A stretch of 55,491 nucleotides of DNA. Origin: Actinotignum sanguinis (GTDB lineage Bacteria; Actinomycetota; Actinomycetes; Actinomycetales; Actinomycetaceae). Numbering within the stretch: position 1 is the first letter of the stretch; the number at the start of each line of letters is the position of its first letter. Positions 35,185 to 42,995 of this stretch are shown here, piece by piece. The stretch spans positions 1 through 55,491 of the forward strand of contig NZ_QDIE01000014.1 in assembly GCF_003957255.1 (NCBI RefSeq), given 5' to 3'. The notes beneath the pieces were generated by a model, which saw only the letters and a program-made list of their open reading frames with translations, was not told the DNA's origin and searched no databases. The position numbers and the translations under genes are program-made.

Positions 35185-36411
35185 GTGAAAACAGTAGCCG
35201 AGCAACTCGATGAATTCTTAAAGGTCGCCCAGCCCTTGGAGGCTCTTGATGTGGAGCTTGCCGACGCGATGGGGTGCATTCTTGCTGAAAACGTCGTCGC
35301 CACTGTTGACGTTCCTCACACCGACCTGGCGGCGCTGGACGGGTACGCGGTGCGCGCGGACGAAACTTTCGGTGCGGAGCCCGCCCGCCCGGCGCACTTC
35401 CCGGTGACGGACGATATTTTCGCCGTCACCACCGATCGCATCGCCCACACTCCTGGTGCGGCGGCCCGCATTGCTTCCGGGGCGCGGATGCCTACCGGCG
35501 CGGACGCCGTCGTTCCCCTTATTGATACGGATCACGGGGAAGCGCAGGTGGATATTACGGCGCGCGTGGCCCCCGGGGAAAATGTGCGTGCGCAGGGCGA
35601 GGACCTGCGGGCCGGCACCACGATTCTGGAGGAAGGCACCCGTATCGGGGCGCGCCATATCGCGCTGCTGGCGGCGGCCGGGCGGGACCGGGTGCGGGTG
35701 CGGCCGGCGCCGCGCGTCGTCGTGATGTCCGTGGGCGATGAACTGGTGGCGCCCGGAAAAGCCTTGGGTAACGGGAAGATTTACGACGCGAATTCGCACG
35801 CGCTCGCGACCGCGGTGCGTAACGCCGGGGCGGTTGCGTATCGCGTGCCGGCGGTTTCGGATGACCGGCATGTTTTGCGGGAGTCTTTGGAGGACCAGCT
35901 GTTGCGCGCCGACGTTATCCTCACCACCGGCGGTTTGAGTTACGGGGGTGGAGATACCCTCAAAGAGGTCCTGTCCCCGCTCGGGTCGATGCGGTTCGAC
36001 GCCGTCGCTATGAATCCGGGCCGGCACGTCGGGGTGGGTACCATCGGGGCCGACGGCGCAAATTCGGCGCTCATGTTCTGCCTGCCGGGCAACCCGGTGG
36101 CCGCGCTCGTGTGCTTTGAAGTTTTTGTGCGTCCCTCGCTGCGGAAAATGGCTGGCTACAAGCACGTGACCCCGCGTTCCATTCGGGCGCGGGCTGCGCG
36201 CGGGCTGCTGTCCCGGCCCGGGGTGCAGGATTACGTGCGAGTGCAGGTCTATGGTGATCCGCGCGCCGGCTACGAATTTGATCCCGTGGGGGATGTGGAG
36301 CTCCTTTCGCTGGCGAATTTTGCAAAATCGAATGGGCTCGCGGTGGTTCCCGCGGATCGAGAAAGTGTGGGCATCGGTGATGAACTGGAGTGCATGATCC
36401 TCAACGGATAG
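35185..36411 (+). CDS. glp: MoeA/gephyrin-like protein, probable cell-division protein Glp
   Basis: 408 residues from the GTG at 35185 (GAGGAGGAA upstream). It has all MoeA domains: LAALDGYAVRADE, IASGARMPTGADAVVPLIDT, GNGKIYDANSHALA, LTTGGLSYGGGDTLKEVL, MNPGRHVGVG and LPGNPVAALVCFEVFVRP. MoeA inserts molybdate into molybdopterin, but in actinobacteria the copy linked to a SepX/GlpR gene acts as Glp, an FtsZ-binding divisome protein. Here the next gene is that membrane partner and no other molybdopterin gene is present, so I favour Glp; an enzymatic MoeA cannot be excluded. Confidence 0.8.
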   Translation: MKTVAEQLDEFLKVAQPLEALDVELADAMGCILAENVVATVDVPHTDLAALDGYAVRADETFGAEPARPAHFPVTDDIFAVTTDRIAHTPGAAARIASGARMPTGADAVVPLIDTDHGEAQVDITARVAPGENVRAQGEDLRAGTTILEEGTRIGARHIALLAAAGRDRVRVRPAPRVVVMSVGDELVAPGKALGNGKIYDANSHALATAVRNAGAVAYRVPAVSDDRHVLRESLEDQLLRADVILTTGGLSYGGGDTLKEVLSPLGSMRFDAVAMNPGRHVGVGTIGADGANSALMFCLPGNPVAALVCFEVFVRPSLRKMAGYKHVTPRSIRARAARGLLSRPGVQDYVRVQVYGDPRAGYEFDPVGDVELLSLANFAKSNGLAVVPADRESVGIGDELECMILNG

Positions 36412-36520
36412 CCCAGCTCAGCAGTCCCACCTGCCCCAGGAATAACACCGTTGTTATTCTCTCTACGAAAGTAACGGCGCGTCCCTGCCCGCGCGCCCCA
36501 CGATTGGTTAAAGTGGCTGT

Positions 36521-37930
36521 GTGGGGTTCCAGGGATACGCGTTGATGGCAGTGGTTGTGCTGCTCATGGTCTATGTCATCCCTGGGGTGTATCGCCAGCG
36601 CGTCATCCTCGCGGATGTGCGTATTGACGAGCGCTATTCACCCCAGCTACGCACCCTCGCGCTGCCAAACGGAACGGTAGGCGTGGAAACTGGTGGGCCA
36701 ACCGGGGCTATTTTTTTCCGGAAGCCGGAGGTCATCATGGCAGAGAACGACGAACGCGATATTCTTCCACCCAGCGCGGGGCGTAATGTGCGCACCCTGG
36801 CGCGTGAACGCGCGCGCCGTAAGGCACGTATTTCCCAGCGCGCCGCGAATCGGCAGCGCGGTTTCGTGGTTGCGGGCGCTCTAGCCCTACTTATTGTGGT
36901 GCTCGGTGCTCTTGCATTTACGACGACGATGCCACGCTGGATTTTCTACGTTGCCGTGGGCGTAGGGGTGCTTTACGGGGCGGGCTTTGGGTACTTGCTC
37001 AGTGAAATGGGGAAGGCGACTGCTCGCGACCGCGAGGATATTGCCGAACTCACCGAAGAACTCGGTATCCGAAAGACCCGCGGGGCGCAGCGCCACTCGC
37101 GCCGCCCGGCGCGCCCGCGCCCGGGGCGCTCGGCAGTTTCGGCTGCCTCGGCGCATTCGGCCTTGAGCGCGGCCAGCGCGGCGCTGGGAAGTGATGACCT
37201 CGGGGCGTTGACAGCTGACGCAAGCCGGAGCGCTGATCTGGGGCAGAGCGCTGACCTGAGCCGAAGTGCGGGGCGCGGTAGCGCGGCCACCACGCCGACG
37301 GCTGCTTCGGCGGCCACCGGTGTCGCAGCTGCGGTAGATGAAGGCGAAGCTAGCACGGCTGGCGCAGGTGCGGCTGGTGAAATTGGCGATGCGCGGGCCG
37401 CAAAGGCTGAGGAACACGAAGCTGGGGTGAACCCGGGAAAAGCACGGAGCCGGAACGCGGGGGCGCAGGCGCCTAAGCGCCGTTCCGGCATTTCGGTGAC
37501 CCTTGGGCAAGGAATTATTGCCGCGGAAGATTTCGCTCCCATCGCCGGTTCGCAGCGTGAACAAGCGGAGAAGCTTCCCAAGCGTTTCGTGGCCGGAGCG
37601 GTCCCGCGCCGGCAGCTGCCCAGCTACACGCTCAAGCCGCAGATCCAGCAGCGCACAGTAGCGCCCTACCAGGCCCCAGAAGCGCCCGTTGCTCCGGTAC
37701 CCTATCGCCCGAAGGAGATCGGCGAGCGGGTGACTTTCGTGGATGCTGTCGCGCACGATGCGGACGCAACCGCAGCCGCAGCGCCGGCGGGCCAAGCTGC
37801 GCCGCAAAGCACCGCGCCGGCAGCGAAGGCCGAAGCCGCAGTGCCTCCAGCTCAGCCAGCTGCAGCTGCGCATGATGGCCTCGCGGGTGGGGCGGCTCTG
37901 GACGAGCTGCTGCGCAAGCGCCGCGCATAG
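36521..37930 (+). CDS. SepX/GlpR-like actinobacterial divisome membrane protein
   Basis: 469 residues from the GTG at 36521. An N-terminal membrane helix (YALMAVVVLLMVYVIPGVY) is followed by a basic/Arg-containing RQRVILADVRIDERYSPQLR segment that matches the start of SepX/GlpR proteins. A basic region (RARRKARISQRAANRQR) and two further helices (about 113-135 and 138-160) come next, then a 300-residue Ala/Ser/Glu-rich disordered tail. GlpR is the membrane receptor of Glp in Corynebacterium, and SepX is its Streptomyces counterpart at division sites. Position directly after the MoeA-like gene supports this; galU and rimJ, often between them, are absent. Confidence 0.72.
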   Translation: MGFQGYALMAVVVLLMVYVIPGVYRQRVILADVRIDERYSPQLRTLALPNGTVGVETGGPTGAIFFRKPEVIMAENDERDILPPSAGRNVRTLARERARRKARISQRAANRQRGFVVAGALALLIVVLGALAFTTTMPRWIFYVAVGVGVLYGAGFGYLLSEMGKATARDREDIAELTEELGIRKTRGAQRHSRRPARPRPGRSAVSAASAHSALSAASAALGSDDLGALTADASRSADLGQSADLSRSAGRGSAATTPTAASAATGVAAAVDEGEASTAGAGAAGEIGDARAAKAEEHEAGVNPGKARSRNAGAQAPKRRSGISVTLGQGIIAAEDFAPIAGSQREQAEKLPKRFVAGAVPRRQLPSYTLKPQIQQRTVAPYQAPEAPVAPVPYRPKEIGERVTFVDAVAHDADATAAAAPAGQAAPQSTAPAAKAEAAVPPAQPAAAAHDGLAGGAALDELLRKRRA

Positions 37931-38003
37931 GTGTGGCTGGCCGAGTGAGTCTGGCTGACTTGTTGTGCCGCCGCGCCGCGGGTACGAACTGAAAATAGAA
38001 GAT

Positions 38004-38034
38004 CGGGGAGTGGTGTAATGGGAACCACTCCCCG
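38004..38034 (+). terminator. Terminator after the SepX/GlpR-like gene
   Basis: CGGGGAGTGGT (38004-38014) pairs with ACCACTCCCCG (38024-38034), 11 bp, loop 9, then AAATTT. Confidence 0.85.
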
Positions 38035-38079
38035 AAATTTCATTCCGGGCCGCTAGGGTGCTAAACTAATCAGGTCTTT

Positions 38080-38155
38080 GGGGCTATGGCGCAGTTGGTA
38101 GCGCGTCTCGTTCGCAATGAGAAGGTCAGGGGTTCGAATCCCCTTAGCTCCACCA
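38080..38155 (+). tRNA. tRNA-Ala (anticodon CGC)
   Basis: 76 bases including an encoded CCA. Acceptor GGGGCTA pairs with TAGCTCC; the anticodon arm is TCTCG-TTCGCAA-TGAGA, anticodon CGC; the T arm is CAGGGG-TTCGAAT-CCCCTT. A decayed Abi-like gene follows at once. Confidence 0.95.
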
Positions 38156-38231
38156 TTCTTGCTGATAAATACCCACACCACATTCCTTTTCACATGCGGC
38201 TCAGCCCTATAGGCCCATGCGGAAAGGGTAG

Positions 38232-38627
38232 ACGAAACCCCGGCGATCTCGGATAGAACGCAGCGGCTCTGTGGTTGATCACGATAAAATGGTTACTGAA
38301 CTATCCTTTGGGTTTTGGAGATTTCTAACTACTCGCAGATACTACGCATAACTATGGGTTCCAGCGCTTCACGCAGCATTTCCTTATGGTGATCCGGATC
38401 TGAACAAGCGCCAGCGGGAAACCGCTAGATTGTTAGGGAATATGAACTTCGTGCGTAATCATGCTGCTGATCTCGAACCACTGTTTCGCCGTAACTTCAC
38501 CAAAGATATTTCAGAAGCTCGACGGTTGATGAGTTGGGTGCATCCCGAAGCTCTGATGTGGTTCAACGACACGTTGCGAGTCGATGACGTTTTAGCGGCG
38601 AAACCGAAACTAACAGGTTTTGGTTGA
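38232..38627 (+). pseudogene. Decayed Abi-like (Abi_2-type) gene remnant
   Basis: Plus-strand frame beginning after a stop at 38229-38231. It encodes TELSFGFWRFLTTRRYYA, an in-frame TAA at 38349-38351, then LWVPALHAAFPYGDPDLNKR and VRNHAADLEPLFRRNFTKDI, ending KPKLTGFG. This order (FGFWR-L-RY, LWVPAL--AFP, RN--HHEP-F-R-L, then a W-P--W segment) is the conserved C-terminal half of Abi-like family proteins related to abortive infection. The N-terminal half is missing and the RNxxxH-type HEPN motif is altered. Its 3' end overlaps the lacI 3' end by 18 bp. Inactive relic beside tRNA-Ala; probably once on a mobile element. Confidence 0.65.
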
Positions 38628-39605
38628 GGACCCAAGAACTAATTCTCCGGTGAAGCGCTGCTCGGTGGCGGGTGCATCCGCCGGTAGATCAGCCCGGGCA
38701 AAGAGTTGCGTGATCGCTGCTTCCATCATGTTTTCGACGGGTTGGGCGAGGGTGGTGAGTTGAGGTTCCACCACCTGTGCTAGCACAGTACCGTCAAAGC
38801 CGGTCACCATGACCTCACGCGGAACGTTGATGCCACGCCGTGTTAGTTCCCCCAAAGCGCCAACCGCAATGAGGTCATCCGCACAGATAACCGCGTCAGG
38901 AATGTTGGTGAGGCTAGCGATTGCTGTAACACCCGTCTCAAAGGTGTATTGATGGCGGAAGAACTCCACATTAGCGAATTCACTACCTATCTCGCTGGTG
39001 CGCATGGCATCGTCACGTTCCCGGCCGGTCGACGTTGCGTCGTCGACCCCGATAAAAAGCACGTCTTTTGCACCAGCATCAGCAATATGCCGCAAAACGA
39101 TATCTATACTCGCGTGATTGTCGAGCCCAACGAAATCCGCTACTTTCGGCCCAGCCATACGATCCACTTGCACGAGCGGAACCCTAGCTGCGGTTGCCGC
39201 AATGGCAGAGGCAGACTGTTCAAAAACAGCCGGGATAGCAATAATTCCATCGACTTGGCGCGCGAGTAACAGATCAAGGCGGCGTCGTTCGAGTTCAACA
39301 TCGGCTCGGGAATCCGCAAGGATCAATTCATACCCGTAACGGTGTAGCGCCTCTTCTGCTGCGCGAAGTAATTGCACAAAGAACGGATTCTCCAGGTGGG
39401 GGACCAGCATTCCGACCGTGCGTGACTTCCCGTCCCGCAATGCTTTCCCGACAGCATTGGGAAAGTATCCAAGTTCTTCCGCTTTTTTCTGCACTCGTGC
39501 AATGGTAGCCGGAGCTACTCGACCGCGTCCGCGCAAGGCACGTGAGGCGGTTCCGGTGGACACTCCTGCAGCTGCGGCGACGGCGCTTAACGGAACTCCT
39601 GCCAT
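38610..39605 (-). CDS. LacI-family transcriptional regulator
   Basis: 331 residues from the ATG at 39605, preceded by AAAGGAGGAA. The N-terminal HTH (VPLSAVAAAAGVSTGTASRAL) and hinge (GKALRDGKSRTVGMLVPHLENPFF) are followed by a periplasmic-binding-protein-like effector domain (residues 60-320). It represses or activates sugar or nucleoside genes in response to a small ligand. It faces the nucleoside hydrolase-MFS pair across a shared palindromic operator, so nucleosides or ribose are the likely effectors (inference). Its last residues (SSTKTC) are encoded where the Abi-like relic ends, so the C-terminus may have been reset by that junction. Confidence 0.93.
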   Translation of the reverse strand: MAGVPLSAVAAAAGVSTGTASRALRGRGRVAPATIARVQKKAEELGYFPNAVGKALRDGKSRTVGMLVPHLENPFFVQLLRAAEEALHRYGYELILADSRADVELERRRLDLLLARQVDGIIAIPAVFEQSASAIAATAARVPLVQVDRMAGPKVADFVGLDNHASIDIVLRHIADAGAKDVLFIGVDDATSTGRERDDAMRTSEIGSEFANVEFFRHQYTFETGVTAIASLTNIPDAVICADDLIAVGALGELTRRGINVPREVMVTGFDGTVLAQVVEPQLTTLAQPVENMMEAAITQLFARADLPADAPATEQRFTGELVLGSSTKTC

Positions 39606-39657
39606 GTGGGTTCCTCCTTTCGGATCTCGGTTGCTCTTGACAATCTCAACGCACCCC

Positions 39658-39698
39658 ATTAGCGTAACTCACGAAGCGATGCGCAAACGATTGCGCAT
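39658..39698 (-). promoter_or_regulatory. lacI promoter with LacI-type operator
   Basis: The operator at 39679-39698 is ATGCGCAA-ACGA-TTGCGCAT, a perfect 8-bp inverted repeat with a LacI-like centre. On the minus strand, -35 TTGCGC (39686-39681) lies inside it and -10 GCTAAT (39663-39658) follows after 17 bp, so the regulator should repress itself. The same palindrome stands 134 bases before the nucleoside hydrolase start on the plus side. Confidence 0.8.
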
Positions 39699-39831
39699 AT
39701 GACGATGACGTCTCGTTAGGAACTTGTAGACGACGCGGCCGCGGTGGTTCTCTCGCGCGGGAAACCTACACGGTGGTCCGGATTCTCGCTTCGATTCGGA
39801 CCTGCGTCACCCGTATATTGGAGAAAATTTC

Positions 39832-40782
39832 ATGGCTAAGAAAATCATTTTGGATTGCGATCCGGGGCACGACGACGCAATTGCGCTCATCCTCGCTTAT
39901 GGCAACCCGGATATCGACCTCCTTGCTGTTACGACGGTGGGTGGTAATGCCGTTCTCGAAAAAACTACGAAGAATGCCATGGGTGTTATGACCATGGCGG
40001 GAATTCTTGATGTTCCCTTTGCTCCAGGATGCTCACGCCCGCTGTGGCGCGAAGGGGAGGACGCTGATGTACACGGTGAATCGGGCTTGGATGGGGTAGT
40101 ACTACCGCCTTCGCAGGTTACGCCTGATGGACGACACGGCGTTGATCTGATTATTGACACCATCATGAGCAACGAACCGAAGAGCGTCACGTTGGTCCCC
40201 ACTGGTCCATTGACCAATATTGCAATGGCAATGCGTAAAGAACCTCGCATTATTGAGCTAGTCAAAGAAGTGGTGCTCATGGGCGGTGGGATCCATGTGG
40301 GCAATTGGTCTGCGGTTGCCGAATTCAATATCAAAATTGATCCTGAAGCCGCTGCGATTGTTTTTGATGCCCCCTGGGAGGTCACCATGGTGGGCTTAGA
40401 TGTCACCCACCAAGCTCTCGCCACGGACGAAGTCTCGGCACGCATCAAGGCGTTGAATACTCCGCTCGCAGAATTTGTGCTCGGACTCTTCACCTTCTTC
40501 CAGAAAGCCTACCACGATGAACAAGGCTTCGAATTCCCGCCGGTACATGATCCGGTGGCAGTAGCCCGCGTTATTGACCCCTCGATTGTGGGGACGGTTC
40601 GAGCACCTATCAACGTCGAACTGACGGGTACACACACGCTGGGTATGACGGTCACGGAACTGCGCCCGGCCCATATCCCCGCCGATTGCCACACGCAGGC
40701 TGCCACATCCCTGGATGCTGAGCGGTTCTGGGATCTGGTCATTGATGCGATTGACCGGCTTGGAAAGCGTGACGCGCAATGA
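39832..40782 (+). CDS. Inosine-uridine-type nucleoside hydrolase
   Basis: 316 residues from the ATG at 39832 (GGAGAA upstream). The calcium/ribose-binding signature DCDPGHDDAIAL is at residues 8-19. ESGLDG, VTLVPTGPLTNIAMAM, VVLMGGG and the late PVHDPVAVA His motif complete the IUNH family set. Cleaves ribonucleosides to base plus ribose in the cytosol for salvage. The stop overlaps the MFS gene start (ATGA), and the pair lies behind the LacI-type operator. A hairpin (GGTCCG...CGGACC, 39775-39802) lies in the leader. Substrate range (purine or pyrimidine) cannot be told by eye. Confidence 0.93.
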   Translation: MAKKIILDCDPGHDDAIALILAYGNPDIDLLAVTTVGGNAVLEKTTKNAMGVMTMAGILDVPFAPGCSRPLWREGEDADVHGESGLDGVVLPPSQVTPDGRHGVDLIIDTIMSNEPKSVTLVPTGPLTNIAMAMRKEPRIIELVKEVVLMGGGIHVGNWSAVAEFNIKIDPEAAAIVFDAPWEVTMVGLDVTHQALATDEVSARIKALNTPLAEFVLGLFTFFQKAYHDEQGFEFPPVHDPVAVARVIDPSIVGTVRAPINVELTGTHTLGMTVTELRPAHIPADCHTQAATSLDAERFWDLVIDAIDRLGKRDAQ

Positions 40783-42239
40783 GTGTCACATCCGCAAGGC
40801 TGGTTCCCGCCCCGCAGCGGGAAGAACGAGTGGGTAACGAAGTAGTAATCGGTTCTCGTACAAGCACCGGAGCGGTGATGTTTGCATTGCTGGTGGCATG
40901 CTTTGCTTTCCAGCTCAACGCATCGATGCTATCGCCAGCACTCAAACTCATGGAAAGCGAGTTGAATGCCACAACCGCTGAAATCGGGTTGACTCAAACC
41001 GCGTTCTTTACATCGGCGGCGGTCCTTTCGCTTTTCTTGCCGCGACTTGCTGATCTCAAGGGGCGCAGGAGAACTCTCGTTGTCATGATGGGTTTGACGG
41101 CCATTGGCTGCATTATCAGCGCGCTTTCCCCAAACGTCACCTGGCTTTTTGTGGGGCGTATTATCCAAGGTGTTGCAGGGCCAACGGTGGTCATGTGCCT
41201 CATTGTCCTGCGTATCCACGTGCGTAATCCCCAGCGTTATGCGGTTCTCATGGGAGTGATTACCGCGGTGAATGGTGGAATTGCCGGCGTAGACGCGATA
41301 GCCGGCGGGTGGCTTGCCCAGAACTACGGTTTCGCCTCTATTTTCGCTGTCATGGCGGTTACTGCGGTCATCGCAGCGCTAGCACTATGGTTCTTCACCA
41401 ATGAATCACGGGTGGATAACCCGCCGCGCATGGATTGGCGTGGTACGGGTCTGCTGGTGCTTGGGGTAGGAGCGCTCTATCTCGCTTTTAATGAGTTAGC
41501 TGCGCTGTCCGAGGCACGCTGGGTGCTTATCGGTGGGCTCTTGGTGGTTTCCGCTCTTGCCTTCGGTATCTTTATCCGCCTCGAATCGCGTATCGAGAAC
41601 CCTCTGGTGTCCATCGCAACGCTCAAACGACGTGAAAGCTGGGTTGTGTTGGTGACCACCTTGCTGACTCTTACCGGGGTTTTCGCGGTCATGAACCAGA
41701 TTGTTCCGGCTATAGCGCAGGATGCGGAGTTAGGTACCGGCCTAAGCGCTGCTGCGGCACCGTTCCTGACGCTCACCCCCTACGCGCTCGCGGGGTTAGC
41801 CATGGGGCCTTTGGCTGGGTATCTGGCCGGCAAGTATGGCTATATGCGGATTTTGCAGATTGGGCTGGTGGGAGCCGTGGTATCGATGTCGCTGGCTCTG
41901 CTGCTCATCGGGCGTGATACCACCTGGCTACTGGTGATTGTTTCTGTCCTCGTGGGCATCTTCTACGCGGGCATGGCAAATATTATGCTCAACGGGCTAT
42001 GCGTTGTTCTGTCCCCGGCCGATAGCCCGGGTATTCTCCCGGGGCTCAATGCCGGAGCTTTCAACCTTGGAGCAGGGTTATCTTTCGTGATTTTACCGTT
42101 GATTCAAACTATCTTCACCGGTCGTGGCGAGCCGGCTGTCGGCTACGCTGCAGGAATAGTGACCGGCCTGGTTATTCTTGCGGCAGCATTGCTGACCAGT
42201 TGTTTGTTACCGAAAGGAGAATCCACTCCGGCGGAGTGA
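40779..42239 (+). CDS. MFS transporter, probable nucleoside uptake partner
   Basis: 486 residues, translationally coupled to the nucleoside hydrolase. It has about 14 membrane helices, with the DHA2-type N-terminal half (FQLNASMLSPALKLMESEL, LADLKGRRRTLVV loop, GRIIQGVAGPTVVMCLIVLR) and the second half continuing to LVILAAALLTSCLL. DHA2 members are usually drug exporters, but the gene order and shared operator suggest that this one imports nucleosides or related compounds. That role is inference. A 14-bp stem terminator follows. Confidence 0.85.
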   Translation: MSVTSARLVPAPQREERVGNEVVIGSRTSTGAVMFALLVACFAFQLNASMLSPALKLMESELNATTAEIGLTQTAFFTSAAVLSLFLPRLADLKGRRRTLVVMMGLTAIGCIISALSPNVTWLFVGRIIQGVAGPTVVMCLIVLRIHVRNPQRYAVLMGVITAVNGGIAGVDAIAGGWLAQNYGFASIFAVMAVTAVIAALALWFFTNESRVDNPPRMDWRGTGLLVLGVGALYLAFNELAALSEARWVLIGGLLVVSALAFGIFIRLESRIENPLVSIATLKRRESWVVLVTTLLTLTGVFAVMNQIVPAIAQDAELGTGLSAAAAPFLTLTPYALAGLAMGPLAGYLAGKYGYMRILQIGLVGAVVSMSLALLLIGRDTTWLLVIVSVLVGIFYAGMANIMLNGLCVVLSPADSPGILPGLNAGAFNLGAGLSFVILPLIQTIFTGRGEPAVGYAAGIVTGLVILAAALLTSCLLPKGESTPAE

Positions 42240-42296
42240 CATGTAAATATTGACCGCAGACGTGTTAATGCGTGAATGTGCGTCAAGTGTTACTGT

Positions 42297-42328
42297 GCGG
42301 GGCTGATAGCAGAAGCTATCAGCCCCGC
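42297..42328. terminator. Bidirectional terminator between convergent genes
   Basis: GCGGGGCTGATAGC and GCTATCAGCCCCGC form a perfect 14-bp stem with loop AGAA (15 bp counting the flanking T-A pair). It serves the MFS gene and the ABC exporter operon; no T tract on either side. Confidence 0.88.
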
Positions 42329-42341
42329 AGTCTCGCCCCGT

Positions 42342-42986
42342 TTAGCGCGCGGTGGCCCGCTCGGTCAGGCGCCGGTGGGAGAGCGTGAGCACGCGATCCG
42401 CGCCCCGCGCAATATCCGCGGAGTGCGTGACAAGAATGACGCACTTACCGTGCAGATGTGCGGCGTCGTGCAAAATCTGAACCACGCCGCGCGCGGTGTC
42501 CTCATCAAGGTTGCCCGTCGGCTCGTCCGCAAGAATCACCGGTGCCGGGGATGCCAGCGCCCGCGCAATCGCCACCCGCTGCTGCTGCCCACCGGAAAGC
42601 CGCAGCACATTACGGTGAATCTCATCCTCACTCAAACCCAGCTCCACCAGCACGGAACTATCCGCCCGCCGATCCACCAGCCGCACATTCTCCAACGGCG
42701 TCAAGTAATCAATAAGGTTGTAATTCTGGAAAACCAGCGAAATATGGGCGCGGCGGTGATGCGCATAGCCCGTCGTCGCAATATCCACACCCTCAAAAAG
42801 AACCGCGCCCTTCGTGGGCGTATCCAAGCCAGCCAGCAAACTCAACAGCGTCGATTTACCTGCACCTGAAGCGCCCAACAGCGCCGTGACCGTGCCCGGC
42901 TCAAAACCCGCGCACACATCGGTTAGCACCTTCGCGCCGCTACCCGGGTAGCTATAGCTCACGTGATCAAGTTCCATAACGTTCAT
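42342..42986 (-). CDS. ABC transporter ATPase (LolD/MacB type)
   Basis: 214 residues; AGGAAAAG precedes the ATG at 42986. Walker [11 protein letters not shown]-loop VFQNYNL, signature LSGGQQQR and Walker [10 protein letters not shown] with a following His (VTHS) are all intact. It is the third gene of the exporter operon, 9 bases after the second permease. It powers mechanotransmission through FtsX/MacB-type permeases rather than ordinary transport; likely substrates are antimicrobial peptides, lipoproteins or other envelope molecules. Confidence 0.95.
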   Translation of the reverse strand: MNVMELDHVSYSYPGSGAKVLTDVCAGFEPGTVTALLGASGAGKSTLLSLLAGLDTPTKGAVLFEGVDIATTGYAHHRRAHISLVFQNYNLIDYLTPLENVRLVDRRADSSVLVELGLSEDEIHRNVLRLSGGQQQRVAIARALASPAPVILADEPTGNLDEDTARGVVQILHDAAHLHGKCVILVTHSADIARGADRVLTLSHRRLTERATAR

Positions 42987-42995
42987 AATCTTTTC

